NCBI GenBank assembly: GCA_046329815.1
Contig: JAXLTY010000001.1
Location: forward strand, 992,001 to 1,056,000
DNA from: JADJSS01 sp046329815
GTDB taxonomy: Bacteria; Bacteroidota; Bacteroidia; Chitinophagales; JADIYW01
Length of the DNA: 64,000 nt
Reading direction: 5' to 3'
Below the pieces are notes generated by a model, which was given only the letters and a program-made list of their open reading frames with translations, searched no databases and was not told the DNA's origin. A program made the translations under genes and the position numbers. Positions 25,846-34,388 of the stretch are shown piece by piece; the first letter of the stretch is position 1; every line of letters starts with the position of its first letter.

Positions 25846-27753
25846 TTATTTATTTAGCACAAACGTATTAGTATATAGAACCTTGTTATTTGTTATAACT
25901 CTTAAGAAGTAAATACCATTGGGTTGGTTGCTAATATCCATTTCTTTGGATAGATAATTTTCTTTTTCAACAGTTTCATTTATTGTATTCGTATAAATTT
26001 GGCTACCATTTACAGCATAAATATTTAGAACAAAATCACTCGCAGTTTCGTCTAACTTGATATTGATATTTATTTTGCCTTGTGTAGGATTTGGATAAAG
26101 AATAGGCAAATTCAGTTTTTGTTTTTCTATTGGAACATTTGGATTTGCGTATCTGCCAGCAGTATAATTGGGAAAAGTTGTATAAGTTGTATTCGGTATT
26201 GTAATACATGAAGCTGTATTTGTAAACTTTCCGTCCGGATAATCATTTGCACCAAATGGGTCTGTAGTAGAAGCGATTACGCCTGTACCGGCAACTTGTA
26301 TTGTTGGTACAATACTATAGGATACATTAGCTGTAATAGGATTTGTTATAGAAGTTGAACGATTTAAGAAATTACCAATTACCTTTCCAATTGAAAGAAC
26401 TTGTAATCCAAAGTAAGCATATCGTTTCGTTCTCGTTTTGTTTGTATTTATGGTAGCCAAGTTGTAGTCAGATCGAATAATTGAATTTGAAGCATTCACA
26501 ACATTTGTAAAATCAGGAATATTATTTTCTAAATCTTTTGAAGGGAAATAGTGTTGTCCTCTATTGTCACAATTTACATAAACATGAAATCTAATTCCAT
26601 TGTTAACATAATTATTAGTAAAATTTGTACTTGCTGGTCCGTATTGCCAAACAGTTCCAACTAATTTGGACATTATTGGTGTAAGATTGTCATTATTTGT
26701 GTGCAATAATAATGATGGGCAATTGGCATCTTGAGCATCATATATATTACCTACATGAGTTAATGGCATTGTGTACATATTAGCACCCAAGCCAACAACA
26801 CCTCTAATTCTATTTCTATAATTAGTTGAATCAGCGTATCTACTTTTAGCATTAAAACCACCGCAAAAATAACTCACTGAATGATTGTTCAAAAATGTGT
26901 TGGCATTAAAATTTACATTACCTATATCATCTGAATATGCAAACATTAAACTAGACAATGCTCCCCAACTTCCACCCATTGCATAAATTCTATTTATATC
27001 AATATCATAATTATCAGTTACATTTCGTCCAATTATATATTGTTCTGCTGCAACACCAAGTTGCACACAAAGATATGAGTAGAATGCCGTCCTAAAATCA
27101 TCATTTATCGAGAATAGTAATGAATTAGGATGTATTTGATTAAGATAACCAGGTGTACTAACAAACTTATCTCCTATGGCTGTATTCTCATAGATAAATA
27201 CAGCATATCCTCTCATTACTAAATCTGCTGCAAAATATAATGTTTGATGCCATTGTGTTCTAAAGTTCTCTCCTGCACCATTAGTTAGCAATACAATTGG
27301 TTTAGAGCCACTTGCCGTACTAACTGGTCTTATGAAAACACCATGTAATTTATTATTGTAAAGGTTTGAGTTGCCATTTTCAGGAGGCAAATTGGTGTAT
27401 CCATTATTTAATGCCGTCTTAGTAATTCTAAATAAATTAACAGGAGTTGATGGTGCTGTCGGATAATTTTCAGAGTATGGTAAATTAAAATTTAATCCCG
27501 GGTTATTTACATTATCAATGTTAAAGACATAGCTTAGTCTTTTTGCCAAGCGCATACAACTTACAAGATACTTGTATTCATCTTGCTGATTGGCAGTTGC
27601 GTTAAAAGCAGTAGGAATTGGAATACTTCCACTTGCATCGTTAAAAAAATAGTTTCGATTTACATTTACGAAATCATCAGTGTTAGTGAATTGTCCAAAA
27701 GAATTAAAGATAATAACTTGGATAGCAATAAAAGTCATTAATAATTTTCTCAT
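25846..27753 (-). CDS. T9SS-secreted alpha/beta-hydrolase-like protein
   Basis: I use the ATG at 27753 (635 residues) because MRKLLMTFIAIQVIIFNSFGQ then forms a normal signal peptide; an ATG-less upstream extension is in frame but unlikely. The central part has IYAMGGSWGALSSLMF, a nucleophile-elbow pattern (G-x-S-x-G) of an alpha/beta hydrolase, and a later CDNRGQHYFP that may hold the catalytic His. The last 80 residues (LPILYPNPTQGKINI ... FLRVITNNKVLYTNTFVL) are a type A T9SS sorting domain. It should be exported across the outer membrane and attached or released. The substrate is unknown; esterase or peptidase activity is possible. Confidence 0.8.
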   Translation of the reverse strand: MRKLLMTFIAIQVIIFNSFGQFTNTDDFVNVNRNYFFNDASGSIPIPTAFNATANQQDEYKYLVSCMRLAKRLSYVFNIDNVNNPGLNFNLPYSENYPTAPSTPVNLFRITKTALNNGYTNLPPENGNSNLYNNKLHGVFIRPVSTASGSKPIVLLTNGAGENFRTQWHQTLYFAADLVMRGYAVFIYENTAIGDKFVSTPGYLNQIHPNSLLFSINDDFRTAFYSYLCVQLGVAAEQYIIGRNVTDNYDIDINRIYAMGGSWGALSSLMFAYSDDIGNVNFNANTFLNNHSVSYFCGGFNAKSRYADSTNYRNRIRGVVGLGANMYTMPLTHVGNIYDAQDANCPSLLLHTNNDNLTPIMSKLVGTVWQYGPASTNFTNNYVNNGIRFHVYVNCDNRGQHYFPSKDLENNIPDFTNVVNASNSIIRSDYNLATINTNKTRTKRYAYFGLQVLSIGKVIGNFLNRSTSITNPITANVSYSIVPTIQVAGTGVIASTTDPFGANDYPDGKFTNTASCITIPNTTYTTFPNYTAGRYANPNVPIEKQKLNLPILYPNPTQGKININIKLDETASDFVLNIYAVNGSQIYTNTINETVEKENYLSKEMDISNQPNGIYFLRVITNNKVLYTNTFVLNK

Positions 27754-28028
27754 AAAATTGAATTTTAAGTGTAAATAATTTCCCAATTTAACTGTTAATC
27801 TATAATGTTATCAATATAAATTTTTATCAATGTTTTAAAATTTAAGTAGCTATATTAATTCACATTATTTATAACTTATTGTCTTTAAGTATTTTAACTA
27901 CAAATAAAATCTTATTATTAGTTTAGTTTTGTCATGTTTTTCAAGAATATCTTATTTTGTGCTAAAAAAAATAATACGTGATTTTTTTTACTCACAGATA
28001 TTTTTGATTTTTACCAAATCAAAATAAT

Positions 28029-29114
28029 ATGAATAAACGCATTGTTGGACTTGATTTATTGAGAAGTATTGCAATAATTAATGTAGTAGCGGTACACTTA
28101 TGTCTTATTATTAGTGTTATTGAGAAAAAAAATTTATTATGGCTGCCAATTCCCGATGGCGTTGATTTGTTTTTCGTATTAAGTGGTTTTTTAATCGGAA
28201 ACATTATTATAAAAACATTTCATGATAATCAATCTGATAGTACATTTAAATTAATTAGAAATTTTTGGCTAATGCGTTGGTTTCGCACTTTACCAAATTA
28301 TTATTGGATAAGTTTTATTGTTTTTATTTTAAATGGATTCAAGCTACCAATTAAGAATCTATTATTCTTACAAAACTTTTATAAACTTTGCGCAAATCCA
28401 TTTCCTGAAACATGGAGCTTGGCTGTTGAAGAATGGTATTATTTATTGTTGCCGGGTTTCATATTTTTGATGTATAAACTTTGTAAGTCTTATCTTATTG
28501 CATTCTTTTCAACCGTATGTATTTTTATAGTAGTTTGTTTTTGTTTTAAACTAATACAATATCACTCAACCAATCAACACGATTTCAGTATCTTTTTAAT
28601 ACATACTAGAAATATAGTTTTAGCACGATTAGATAGTATTGCAGTGGGTTTCTTGGGTGCTGTAATTTATCAGTATTATCCGAAGTTGTTTTTTAATTAC
28701 AAATGGCTGAAACTTACTATTGGCTTAGTCATTATCTTGGTTTGCACTATTTACACCAACTATTTTTGTATGTACAAAGTAATAGCAATAGGTTGGTTTG
28801 GTTGGAATTTTAATCTGCTAATAATGTCATTAGGAATCTTGCTACTTTTTCCTTTTTTATTAGAATTAGAAATACAAAATAAACGCATAATGAAATTCAT
28901 TACACTTACAAGCACCATTTCATACAGCATGTATTTAATACATAAAACTATACTGTTAAATATTATGTTTCTTATCTTTTTGAGATTAAAAACCATTCCT
29001 ATTCCTGTTTTTATTTTATGCTATTTAATACTTCTTTATTTATTGTCTTACATCAATTATCATTTCATAGAAGAATATTTCTTAAAACTACGATATAAAT
29101 TTATTAGAAAATAA
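28029..29114 (+). CDS. Acyltransferase family 3 membrane protein
   Basis: This 361-residue protein has about ten transmembrane segments. The N-terminal RIVGLDLLRSIAIINVVAVHL, then DGVDLFFVLSGFLIG, are the family-3 signatures, and RTLPNYYW and ETWSLAVEEWYY follow in the usual order (the SLAVEEWYY segment is typical of OafA/YrhL proteins). It probably acylates a surface glycan. A possible -7 box TAGTTTTG lies at 27924-27931. It is followed 24 bp later by a lipoprotein gene on the same strand. Confidence 0.9.
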   Translation: MNKRIVGLDLLRSIAIINVVAVHLCLIISVIEKKNLLWLPIPDGVDLFFVLSGFLIGNIIIKTFHDNQSDSTFKLIRNFWLMRWFRTLPNYYWISFIVFILNGFKLPIKNLLFLQNFYKLCANPFPETWSLAVEEWYYLLLPGFIFLMYKLCKSYLIAFFSTVCIFIVVCFCFKLIQYHSTNQHDFSIFLIHTRNIVLARLDSIAVGFLGAVIYQYYPKLFFNYKWLKLTIGLVIILVCTIYTNYFCMYKVIAIGWFGWNFNLLIMSLGILLLFPFLLELEIQNKRIMKFITLTSTISYSMYLIHKTILLNIMFLIFLRLKTIPIPVFILCYLILLYLLSYINYHFIEEYFLKLRYKFIRK

Positions 29115-29138
29115 ACCTTTAGACCTTTTTTAAGTCAA

Positions 29139-29759
29139 ATGTTTATGCAAATGTTATTCTCGTTTATTCTTTTAATTATTGTTGCTGCCTGCAATCAAAA
29201 TAACATCAAAGAAAAACTATTTAAAGATGGTGATATTATTTTTCAAACTTCTTTATCCAACCAAAGCAAAGCGATACAATTAGCAACACATTCTAAATTC
29301 TCACATTGTGGAATTCTAATCTATAAGAATAACAATTGGTTGGTATTGGAAGCAGTAGAACCTGTTAAACTAACAGCACTCAGTAATTGGATAGCAAAAG
29401 GAAAAGATCAAGCTTATGTGGTAAAAAGATTGAAATCAAATTTTAGTTTAAATCAAACTGATTTGAAAAAGATGGAAAAGATTGGAAAGTCTTATCTCGG
29501 AAAACACTATGATCTTGCTTTTGAATGGAATGACAATAAAATTTACTGTTCTGAGCTGGTTTGGAAAATTTACAAGTATGGCGCAAACATCGAATTAGTA
29601 AAACCGCAACAGTTGAAAGATTTTGATTTGAGGAATTCTGTTGTACAACAAAAGCTAAAAGAACGTTATGGAAAAGATATTCCTTACAACGAAATGGCTA
29701 TTTCACCGGATGCAATTTATAATTCAGACAAGCTAAAAATAATTTATAGTAATTATTGA
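29139..29759 (+). CDS. YiiX-like NlpC/P60 superfamily lipoprotein
   Basis: This 206-residue protein has a lipoprotein signal ending in IIVAAC. The domain has the permuted papain-like layout of the YiiX/YebB group: DGDIIFQTS, then ATHSKFSHCGI (catalytic His in a TxSxxSHxGI pattern) and later IYCSELVWKIY with the Cys nucleophile. Members hydrolyse amide or ester bonds, possibly in the cell wall or lipids, but the exact reaction is unknown. An internal ATG at 29145 is an alternative start. It converges on the gene at 29830. Confidence 0.82.
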   Translation: MFMQMLFSFILLIIVAACNQNNIKEKLFKDGDIIFQTSLSNQSKAIQLATHSKFSHCGILIYKNNNWLVLEAVEPVKLTALSNWIAKGKDQAYVVKRLKSNFSLNQTDLKKMEKIGKSYLGKHYDLAFEWNDNKIYCSELVWKIYKYGANIELVKPQQLKDFDLRNSVVQQKLKERYGKDIPYNEMAISPDAIYNSDKLKIIYSNY

Positions 29760-29773
29760 TGCATAAACGCACT

Positions 29774-29825
29774 TAAACCTCGCAGATTTTGCATGGCTAT
29801 GGCTTGGCAAAATCTGCAAGGTTTA
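29774..29825 (+). terminator. Long hairpin between convergent genes
   Basis: Arms 29774-29792 and 29807-29825 pair over 19 positions with one mismatch (core GCAGATTTTGC), loop 14 nt. It lies between convergent stops and can terminate both. It is longer than a normal terminator and could also be a dispersed repeat. Confidence 0.65.
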
Positions 29826-29829
29826 TTCG

Positions 29830-31485
29830 CTAATTTTTCACCAACACATCTACTTCAACATTTAATTTCTTGTCTTTCATTTTATAATAAGCGAATCCAT
29901 AATTTCCATAATTATCATAAAACTGATGCCATGCTGTATCATTTTTAAACTCTTCCATTTCATTCATCCTGGTCGGCATCACAATCAAATCAATATTCTT
30001 TTGCTTTATAAAATCGTCTGTTTTTTGCTTGCTGATTTGCAGGTCATAAGTATTAAATTCCTGATTTTTCTGATTTAAATATGCAACTACACCATTTACA
30101 AACGTCAGTATATTTTTAGGTTCCTGCTGAAATTTATCATTCAAAAACTGCACCAATAATTTATTCGCACCATCATTTGATTTGCCTGTAACAGAATATG
30201 CCATCAGTGAATAATTCTTTATTGATGGCAACAAAACAGCGCTCAATACAAACAATACATACACGAATTTATCCTGAATTTTAATAACAGAAAAAACAGC
30301 AACCAGTAAAAATACAACAGGCAAAATGGCTATGTACAAATAATGAAGTCGCGGTGCAATCAACACACAGGAAATTAATGATGGCAGCGCAATGACACAA
30401 AGCACATAATAAATAAACTGGTGTTCTTTTATAAATTGTTTGATCTCAACTCTGTTTTCTTTTTTCCGCAACACAAAGAAAAATAAAGCTATAAAGAACA
30501 ATACCGTCAGCGCTAAACCAATCTTTGTCCGCTTCATACTCGCAAATGGCGCCAGCAAAGTTAAACTTCCATACGGAATCAGAACCAGCAACTGCTTTAC
30601 GTTAAAGAAAACATACTCCAAAACTTTCATTGGATATTTCGTGATGACATCTTTCATGTTGCGGCAATCCTTAAAAATTTCTTCAGTATATTTCAGCAAC
30701 ATGGTTTGCAAACCATTCACTTTTAATTTCTTTTTGACCAACACTTCATATCCAACATAATGCTGCGTAAAAGCAACATAACTTCTGTCGTAACCTTTTA
30801 TATTATCGTCCGGAAACGAAAAAGCAAAATGACAAAGTATGATGCTGATCTTTAATGCTGCAAATAAAACGTATGATTTTTTAGAGATGGATTTCCTTTT
30901 GATAATAATATACACACACAGCCAAATTGCGAAAATGACAAATGCCAAATATGCTTCCAGTCGCGCATAAGAACACAGATAAATTACAAGTGTCAGCACC
31001 ATTAATTTTTGTTCTGTTGCTTTTATGTATGTTGTAATGACAATCGCAATCAGCATGCAACCTATAATAAAATGGCATACTTTCGGCACCAGCAGAATCG
31101 TTATCGGATTTACCAAATAGCAAATCGCGATAAACAATGCAGCGAATAACGGCACATTCATTCGTATCAGTAAGATGAACAACGGCAATGCAATCCACAG
31201 CGCAAGTGCTGTATAATTCAGGTAGTATAAATCAATTGGTGTTGCAGAAAATATATTCAGGAATCTGTACCACAAACCATAAAACGGACCCCAATTTGGC
31301 GTAATTTCTGCTAATGGCAATAAACCGTTTTTCATGTAATCAGCTTCGTCGCTTAAACCTATATCTAAGCAATTCGGCAATGCATAAAATTTTAATATCG
31401 CTAAAAAAATAAGGAACAACGCACATAAAAAAATCAAAGAGTTTTTATTCGTGTTTGATGCTATATTTTTTTCAGTTGAATACAT
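29830..31485 (-). CDS. GT-C-like membrane protein (paralogue of 17057-18724)
   Basis: This 551-residue protein has 10-12 transmembrane segments. The first extracytoplasmic loop has LSDEADYMKNG and NWGPFYGLWYRF, the middle has CSYARLEAYLAF, and the C-terminal soluble domain has DFIKQKNIDLIV and FKNDTAWHQFYDNYGNYGF. These landmarks match, in order, those of the protein at 17057-18724, so the two genes arose by duplication. A glycosyltransferase using lipid-linked sugar is likely. A box TATTTTTA (31491-31498) lies 5 nt before its ATG. Confidence 0.72.
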   Translation of the reverse strand: MYSTEKNIASNTNKNSLIFLCALFLIFLAILKFYALPNCLDIGLSDEADYMKNGLLPLAEITPNWGPFYGLWYRFLNIFSATPIDLYYLNYTALALWIALPLFILLIRMNVPLFAALFIAICYLVNPITILLVPKVCHFIIGCMLIAIVITTYIKATEQKLMVLTLVIYLCSYARLEAYLAFVIFAIWLCVYIIIKRKSISKKSYVLFAALKISIILCHFAFSFPDDNIKGYDRSYVAFTQHYVGYEVLVKKKLKVNGLQTMLLKYTEEIFKDCRNMKDVITKYPMKVLEYVFFNVKQLLVLIPYGSLTLLAPFASMKRTKIGLALTVLFFIALFFFVLRKKENRVEIKQFIKEHQFIYYVLCVIALPSLISCVLIAPRLHYLYIAILPVVFLLVAVFSVIKIQDKFVYVLFVLSAVLLPSIKNYSLMAYSVTGKSNDGANKLLVQFLNDKFQQEPKNILTFVNGVVAYLNQKNQEFNTYDLQISKQKTDDFIKQKNIDLIVMPTRMNEMEEFKNDTAWHQFYDNYGNYGFAYYKMKDKKLNVEVDVLVKN

Positions 31486-31490
31486 ATTGG

Positions 31491-31498
31491 TAAAAATA
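31491..31498 (-). promoter_or_regulatory. Possible near-leaderless -7 box
   Basis: TATTTTTA on the minus strand, seven of eight matches to TAnnTTTG, ends 5 nt before the ATG at 31485. Weak support in AT-rich DNA. Confidence 0.3.
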
Positions 31499-31513
31499 CG
31501 GAATGAATCAGAT

Positions 31514-32173
31514 TTATTTTAATGACAATAAATCATTTAAAACAACTTGTTCTTTTATGAGCTGAAATTCGTTTTCACTGCAAACAGCGCATGAATAATC
31601 ATCATGCAAATTCAGTTGCTGATAGTGCAATCCAATATCATCGCAATAAATTTTTGGTGAACGGATTTTTGTTTTGGATAAGATCTCAACACCGCGACCA
31701 TCATGCTTTATAGCGCTTTCTTTAATGGTCCAGCAATCGAAAAATGTTTTCAGCGGTTCATTGCTGTTTTCAATAGTTTGCCATTCTTCTTCGTCAAAAT
31801 ACTTTTTAAATAACGGCAAATTTATAGTACGATGTTTTTCTACATCAACACCAATTTTTGCGTTTCTAATTAAACCAACCACAATAACACTTCCTGAATG
31901 TGAAATATTAAAATCAATATCGCCATTAAAATATGGTTTGTCTTTCAAGCCAAGTTTAATATCATGCAATGAATATGGAATCTGCAGTTTTTTCAGTGCA
32001 AACAACAAAGTCATTTTTCCTAGCAATGAATTTTGCGCAGATTGCCAATGTTTGTATTCATTGATTTCTTTTTGAAAATGCTCCGGTAGTTGTAACAAAA
32101 AATCACTAAAATCTGCTTCCGAAATTTGTTCAGGTTGTTCTATGTAAAAAAAATAACAGCAATTATTTTCCAT
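31514..32173 (-). CDS. 4'-phosphopantetheinyl transferase, Sfp-like
   Basis: It transfers phosphopantetheine from CoA to a serine of acyl or peptidyl carrier proteins. The 219 residues carry the superfamily motifs in order: FNISHSG (88-94), GVDVE (108-112, Mg-binding Asp and Glu) and WTIKESAIK (148-156). Size and motifs fit the Sfp type, which serves polyketide and nonribosomal peptide synthetases, and not the short AcpS type. It overlaps the thioesterase gene by 11 bp and is its downstream partner. No synthetase is in the window. Confidence 0.9.
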   Translation of the reverse strand: MENNCCYFFYIEQPEQISEADFSDFLLQLPEHFQKEINEYKHWQSAQNSLLGKMTLLFALKKLQIPYSLHDIKLGLKDKPYFNGDIDFNISHSGSVIVVGLIRNAKIGVDVEKHRTINLPLFKKYFDEEEWQTIENSNEPLKTFFDCWTIKESAIKHDGRGVEILSKTKIRSPKIYCDDIGLHYQQLNLHDDYSCAVCSENEFQLIKEQVVLNDLLSLK

Positions 32174-32864
32174 GCAGCACTATTGATTTTATATATAAAG
32201 CAACTTCTTCTTTTTCATAAGCAAAAAAGTGACCGCCTTCAAATTCTTTGAAATGGATATCTGAAAAATGTGCTGACCATGCTTGCGCTGTTTGTAACGT
32301 AATATTTTTTGTGTCTTCTTTTCCAAAAATGATATGCGTTTCTATGTTTAGTTGTTGTGCCTGATGTTCTATGTTGTTATATTTTTCCAGCACTTCAAAA
32401 TCAGCGCGCAAGATTGGTTCATAAAATTCGCGCAGTTCTTTATGTGCGATCAATTGTTCCGGAACACCATTATATTGCTGCACAATTTTCCAGAATTCAT
32501 CCGATGGAATTCCTATCGTGGCTGTTTCATTTTTGTATGAATTCGGACTCAATCGTGATGCTAAAAATAAATGCGTTGGCAATTTTAAATTTTCTTTTTC
32601 CAGCAACAAACAAAGTTCATATGCAGCCATCGTGCCCATACTTACACCAACCAAAAAAAAATCACCGTTCAATTCATCTTTTAGCTGGCGAAAATATTCT
32701 TGTACAACATCTTTATAGTTATACAATAAGGATTCACTAAACCGGTCGCCGCGACCAGGCAATTCCACAGCAATGCTTTCTATTTCAGGCAATAAATTTC
32801 GTTTCAGTCTGTCAAATGCATATTTGTCGCCGCCGGCATGATGTAATAAAATGGCTTTTCTCAT
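32163..32864 (-). CDS. Type II thioesterase
   Basis: This 233-residue alpha/beta hydrolase resembles stand-alone thioesterases (GrsT/TycF type) that clear misprimed carrier proteins in NRPS and PKS pathways. The nucleophile elbow is GVSMG (Ser75), with KEDTK and GGHFF near the C-terminus supplying the Asp and His. The N-terminal LLHHAGG and ELPGRGDRF are typical. It starts the two-gene unit with the phosphopantetheinyl transferase. A -7 box TATTTTTG lies 6 nt before the ATG. Confidence 0.87.
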   Translation of the reverse strand: MRKAILLHHAGGDKYAFDRLKRNLLPEIESIAVELPGRGDRFSESLLYNYKDVVQEYFRQLKDELNGDFFLVGVSMGTMAAYELCLLLEKENLKLPTHLFLASRLSPNSYKNETATIGIPSDEFWKIVQQYNGVPEQLIAHKELREFYEPILRADFEVLEKYNNIEHQAQQLNIETHIIFGKEDTKNITLQTAQAWSAHFSDIHFKEFEGGHFFAYEKEEVALYIKSIVLHGK

Positions 32865-32870
32865 TTAGCA

Positions 32871-32878
32871 CAAAAATA
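32871..32878 (-). promoter_or_regulatory. Putative near-leaderless promoter -7 box
   Basis: TATTTTTG, a full TAnnTTTG match on the minus strand, ends 6 nt before the thioesterase ATG at 32864. Confidence 0.4.
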
Positions 32879-32997
32879 GTTTTTTATGTGCAAAATATTG
32901 ATTTTCAGCAGCACAAGATTTGCTTAACAATTATTAATAAACTTATCATCTTGTTTGTATGTTTATGTGTTATTGTTAATCTCTAAATAAAAATGTC

Positions 32998-33291
32998 ATG
33001 ACAGAACAGGAATTAAAAGAAAAAGTAAAAGAAACAGTTGATGCAGCAAAAACAACAGCCAGTGATGCAACTGATAAAATAAAAGATACCGCGAACGATG
33101 TAAAAGATGCAGTTGTGGAAACTACTGAAAATGTTGTAGAATTTCTTAAAGAAAATGTAAACGAAGCAGTTGATTCTGCCAAAAGTTTTTTTGAAACAGT
33201 TAAAGAAAAAGCATCTGAACTAACAGATTCAATTAAAGAGAAAGCAGAAGACGCTAAAGAGTCTGTTGAATCTAAAGCAGAAACAAAATAA
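32998..33291 (+). CDS. Small LEA/apolipoprotein-like amphipathic helix protein
   Basis: This 97-residue protein consists of one long, highly charged helix with an approximate 11-residue pattern (KVKETVDAAKTTASDATDKIKDTA, then variants). It has no Cys, Trp or Pro and no signal peptide. The composition (Lys, Glu, Ala, Thr, Asp) is that of LEA-like, stress-associated proteins or YtxH-type tails that protect proteins or membranes. A stress role is inferred. It is monocistronic and ends 20 bp before a palindromic terminator. Confidence 0.72.
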   Translation: MTEQELKEKVKETVDAAKTTASDATDKIKDTANDVKDAVVETTENVVEFLKENVNEAVDSAKSFFETVKEKASELTDSIKEKAEDAKESVESKAETK

Positions 33292-33311
33292 CATGTTTCG
33301 ACTTTTTAAAA

Positions 33312-33339
33312 AAAGTGCCTTGCAATTGCAAGGCACTTT
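33312..33339 (-). terminator. Palindromic bidirectional terminator
   Basis: A 28-bp perfect palindrome (centre GCAATTGC) with a seven-T run after it on the minus strand. It terminates the glutaminyl cyclase gene strongly and the LEA-like gene more weakly. Confidence 0.85.
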
Positions 33340-33365
33340 AGCTTTTATAAGAGTAAAATTTTTTC

Positions 33366-34388
33366 TTAAAAATTATAGATCGCAGCCATTACCGTTTCGC
33401 CAACCGCCTGTAAAGTTGTTTTGTCAATGATACTCATGTTATCATTATGCGTGTGCCAGTGCGGCGCGAAACCACTACGCGTGTTATAGCTTCTGTAAAT
33501 AATATCAATCGTTGGAATTTTAGCCATTTCATTAATATAATAATGATCGTCTATGATCTGGTCAGTTACATCTGATAAAAAGAAGTTCGACCAACCTAAC
33601 TGCGCCGCATATTTCCAAACCTGCTTATTGAATGTTGGCGCATATTGCATAGAAACGCCTTCTAAGGTAAACGTTGCTCCTTTAGCACCAACCATATCCA
33701 GCAAAATTCCGTTTTCCGCTTTATAATTCGGCACATGCGGATTTTTGCACCAGTATTGTGTACCAAGACAATAAAAATCGCCTTGTTTTCTTTCCAATTC
33801 ATATTCCGGCTGACCGTAATCTTCTACGTCTAAGAAAATCAGATCAACGCCAATCTCCGGATTTTTGATTTGAAGTTGTCTTGCAATTTCCAACAAAATT
33901 GCTGAACCGCTTGCGCCGTCATCGGCAGCCATAATTGGTTTTGCTGTTGCCGAATCATCCTGATCGGCAAACGGACGAGAATCCCAATGCGTGCAAATCA
34001 ATAAACGTCGTTTTGCTTCCGGATTGACAGCGCCAATGACATTGATACAAGGAACTGATTTTCCATTATACACCACTACATTTGTTTTCTGCATATAAAC
34101 CGTTGCACCGAATTGCTTCAATTTTTGTTCAAAATAAGCCGAGCATTTTTGTTGTGCTGCTGTTCCAGGAACACGCACACCAAAATCAACTTGATGTTGA
34201 GTGTATAAGTATGCAGAATCTGCAGAAAAGGCAGGTTTTGTTACTGCTGCAGTTGTTGTGTTTTCAGAAGTTGTTTCTGTTTTTGGTTTACAAGATGGTG
34301 CTGTTAAAACTGAAATAAAAAATACTAATACAATTTGCATCAGAATCTTATGACTTGCGACTTGCGACTTGCGACTATAAAACTTCAT
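33366..34388 (-). CDS. Glutaminyl-peptide cyclotransferase-like M28 lipoprotein
   Basis: Zinc-dependent M28-fold protein. The block CTHWDSRPFADQD, then DDGASGSAILLEIARQL (zinc Asp) and LIFLDVEDYG (Glu), with HWHTHNDN near the C-terminus, are the QC (QPCT) signatures. Such enzymes cyclise N-terminal Gln to pyroglutamate, a frequent modification of exported Bacteroidota proteins. A lipobox APSC lies about 33 residues into the protein. The start is uncertain: ATGs exist at 34409, 34400, 34388 and 34340. I choose 34388 because it gives a basic n-region (KFYSRKSQVASHK) before the hydrophobic core, but that n-region is encoded by a heptamer repeat. The gene overlaps the cysS 3' end by 14 bp. Confidence 0.85.
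   Translation of the reverse strand: MKFYSRKSQVASHKILMQIVLVFFISVLTAPSCKPKTETTSENTTTAAVTKPAFSADSAYLYTQHQVDFGVRVPGTAAQQKCSAYFEQKLKQFGATVYMQKTNVVVYNGKSVPCINVIGAVNPEAKRRLLICTHWDSRPFADQDDSATAKPIMAADDGASGSAILLEIARQLQIKNPEIGVDLIFLDVEDYGQPEYELERKQGDFYCLGTQYWCKNPHVPNYKAENGILLDMVGAKGATFTLEGVSMQYAPTFNKQVWKYAAQLGWSNFFLSDVTDQIIDDHYYINEMAKIPTIDIIYRSYNTRSGFAPHWHTHNDNMSIIDKTTLQAVGETVMAAIYNF
34347..34376 (-). repeat. AGTCNNN heptamer repeat, locus A
   Basis: On the minus strand: three AGTCGCA units then AGTCATA and AG. It begins at the cysS stop codon and lies in the 5' part of the glutaminyl cyclase gene, coding part of its signal-peptide n-region if the start is at 34388. Three related tracts lie at 35884, 51073 and 57473. 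Confidence 0.8.

Noticed and set aside
11988..31485. Region read as a defence island
   Set aside because: The genes are recognisable glycan and membrane enzymes; no nuclease, methylase or abortive-infection domain is seen there.
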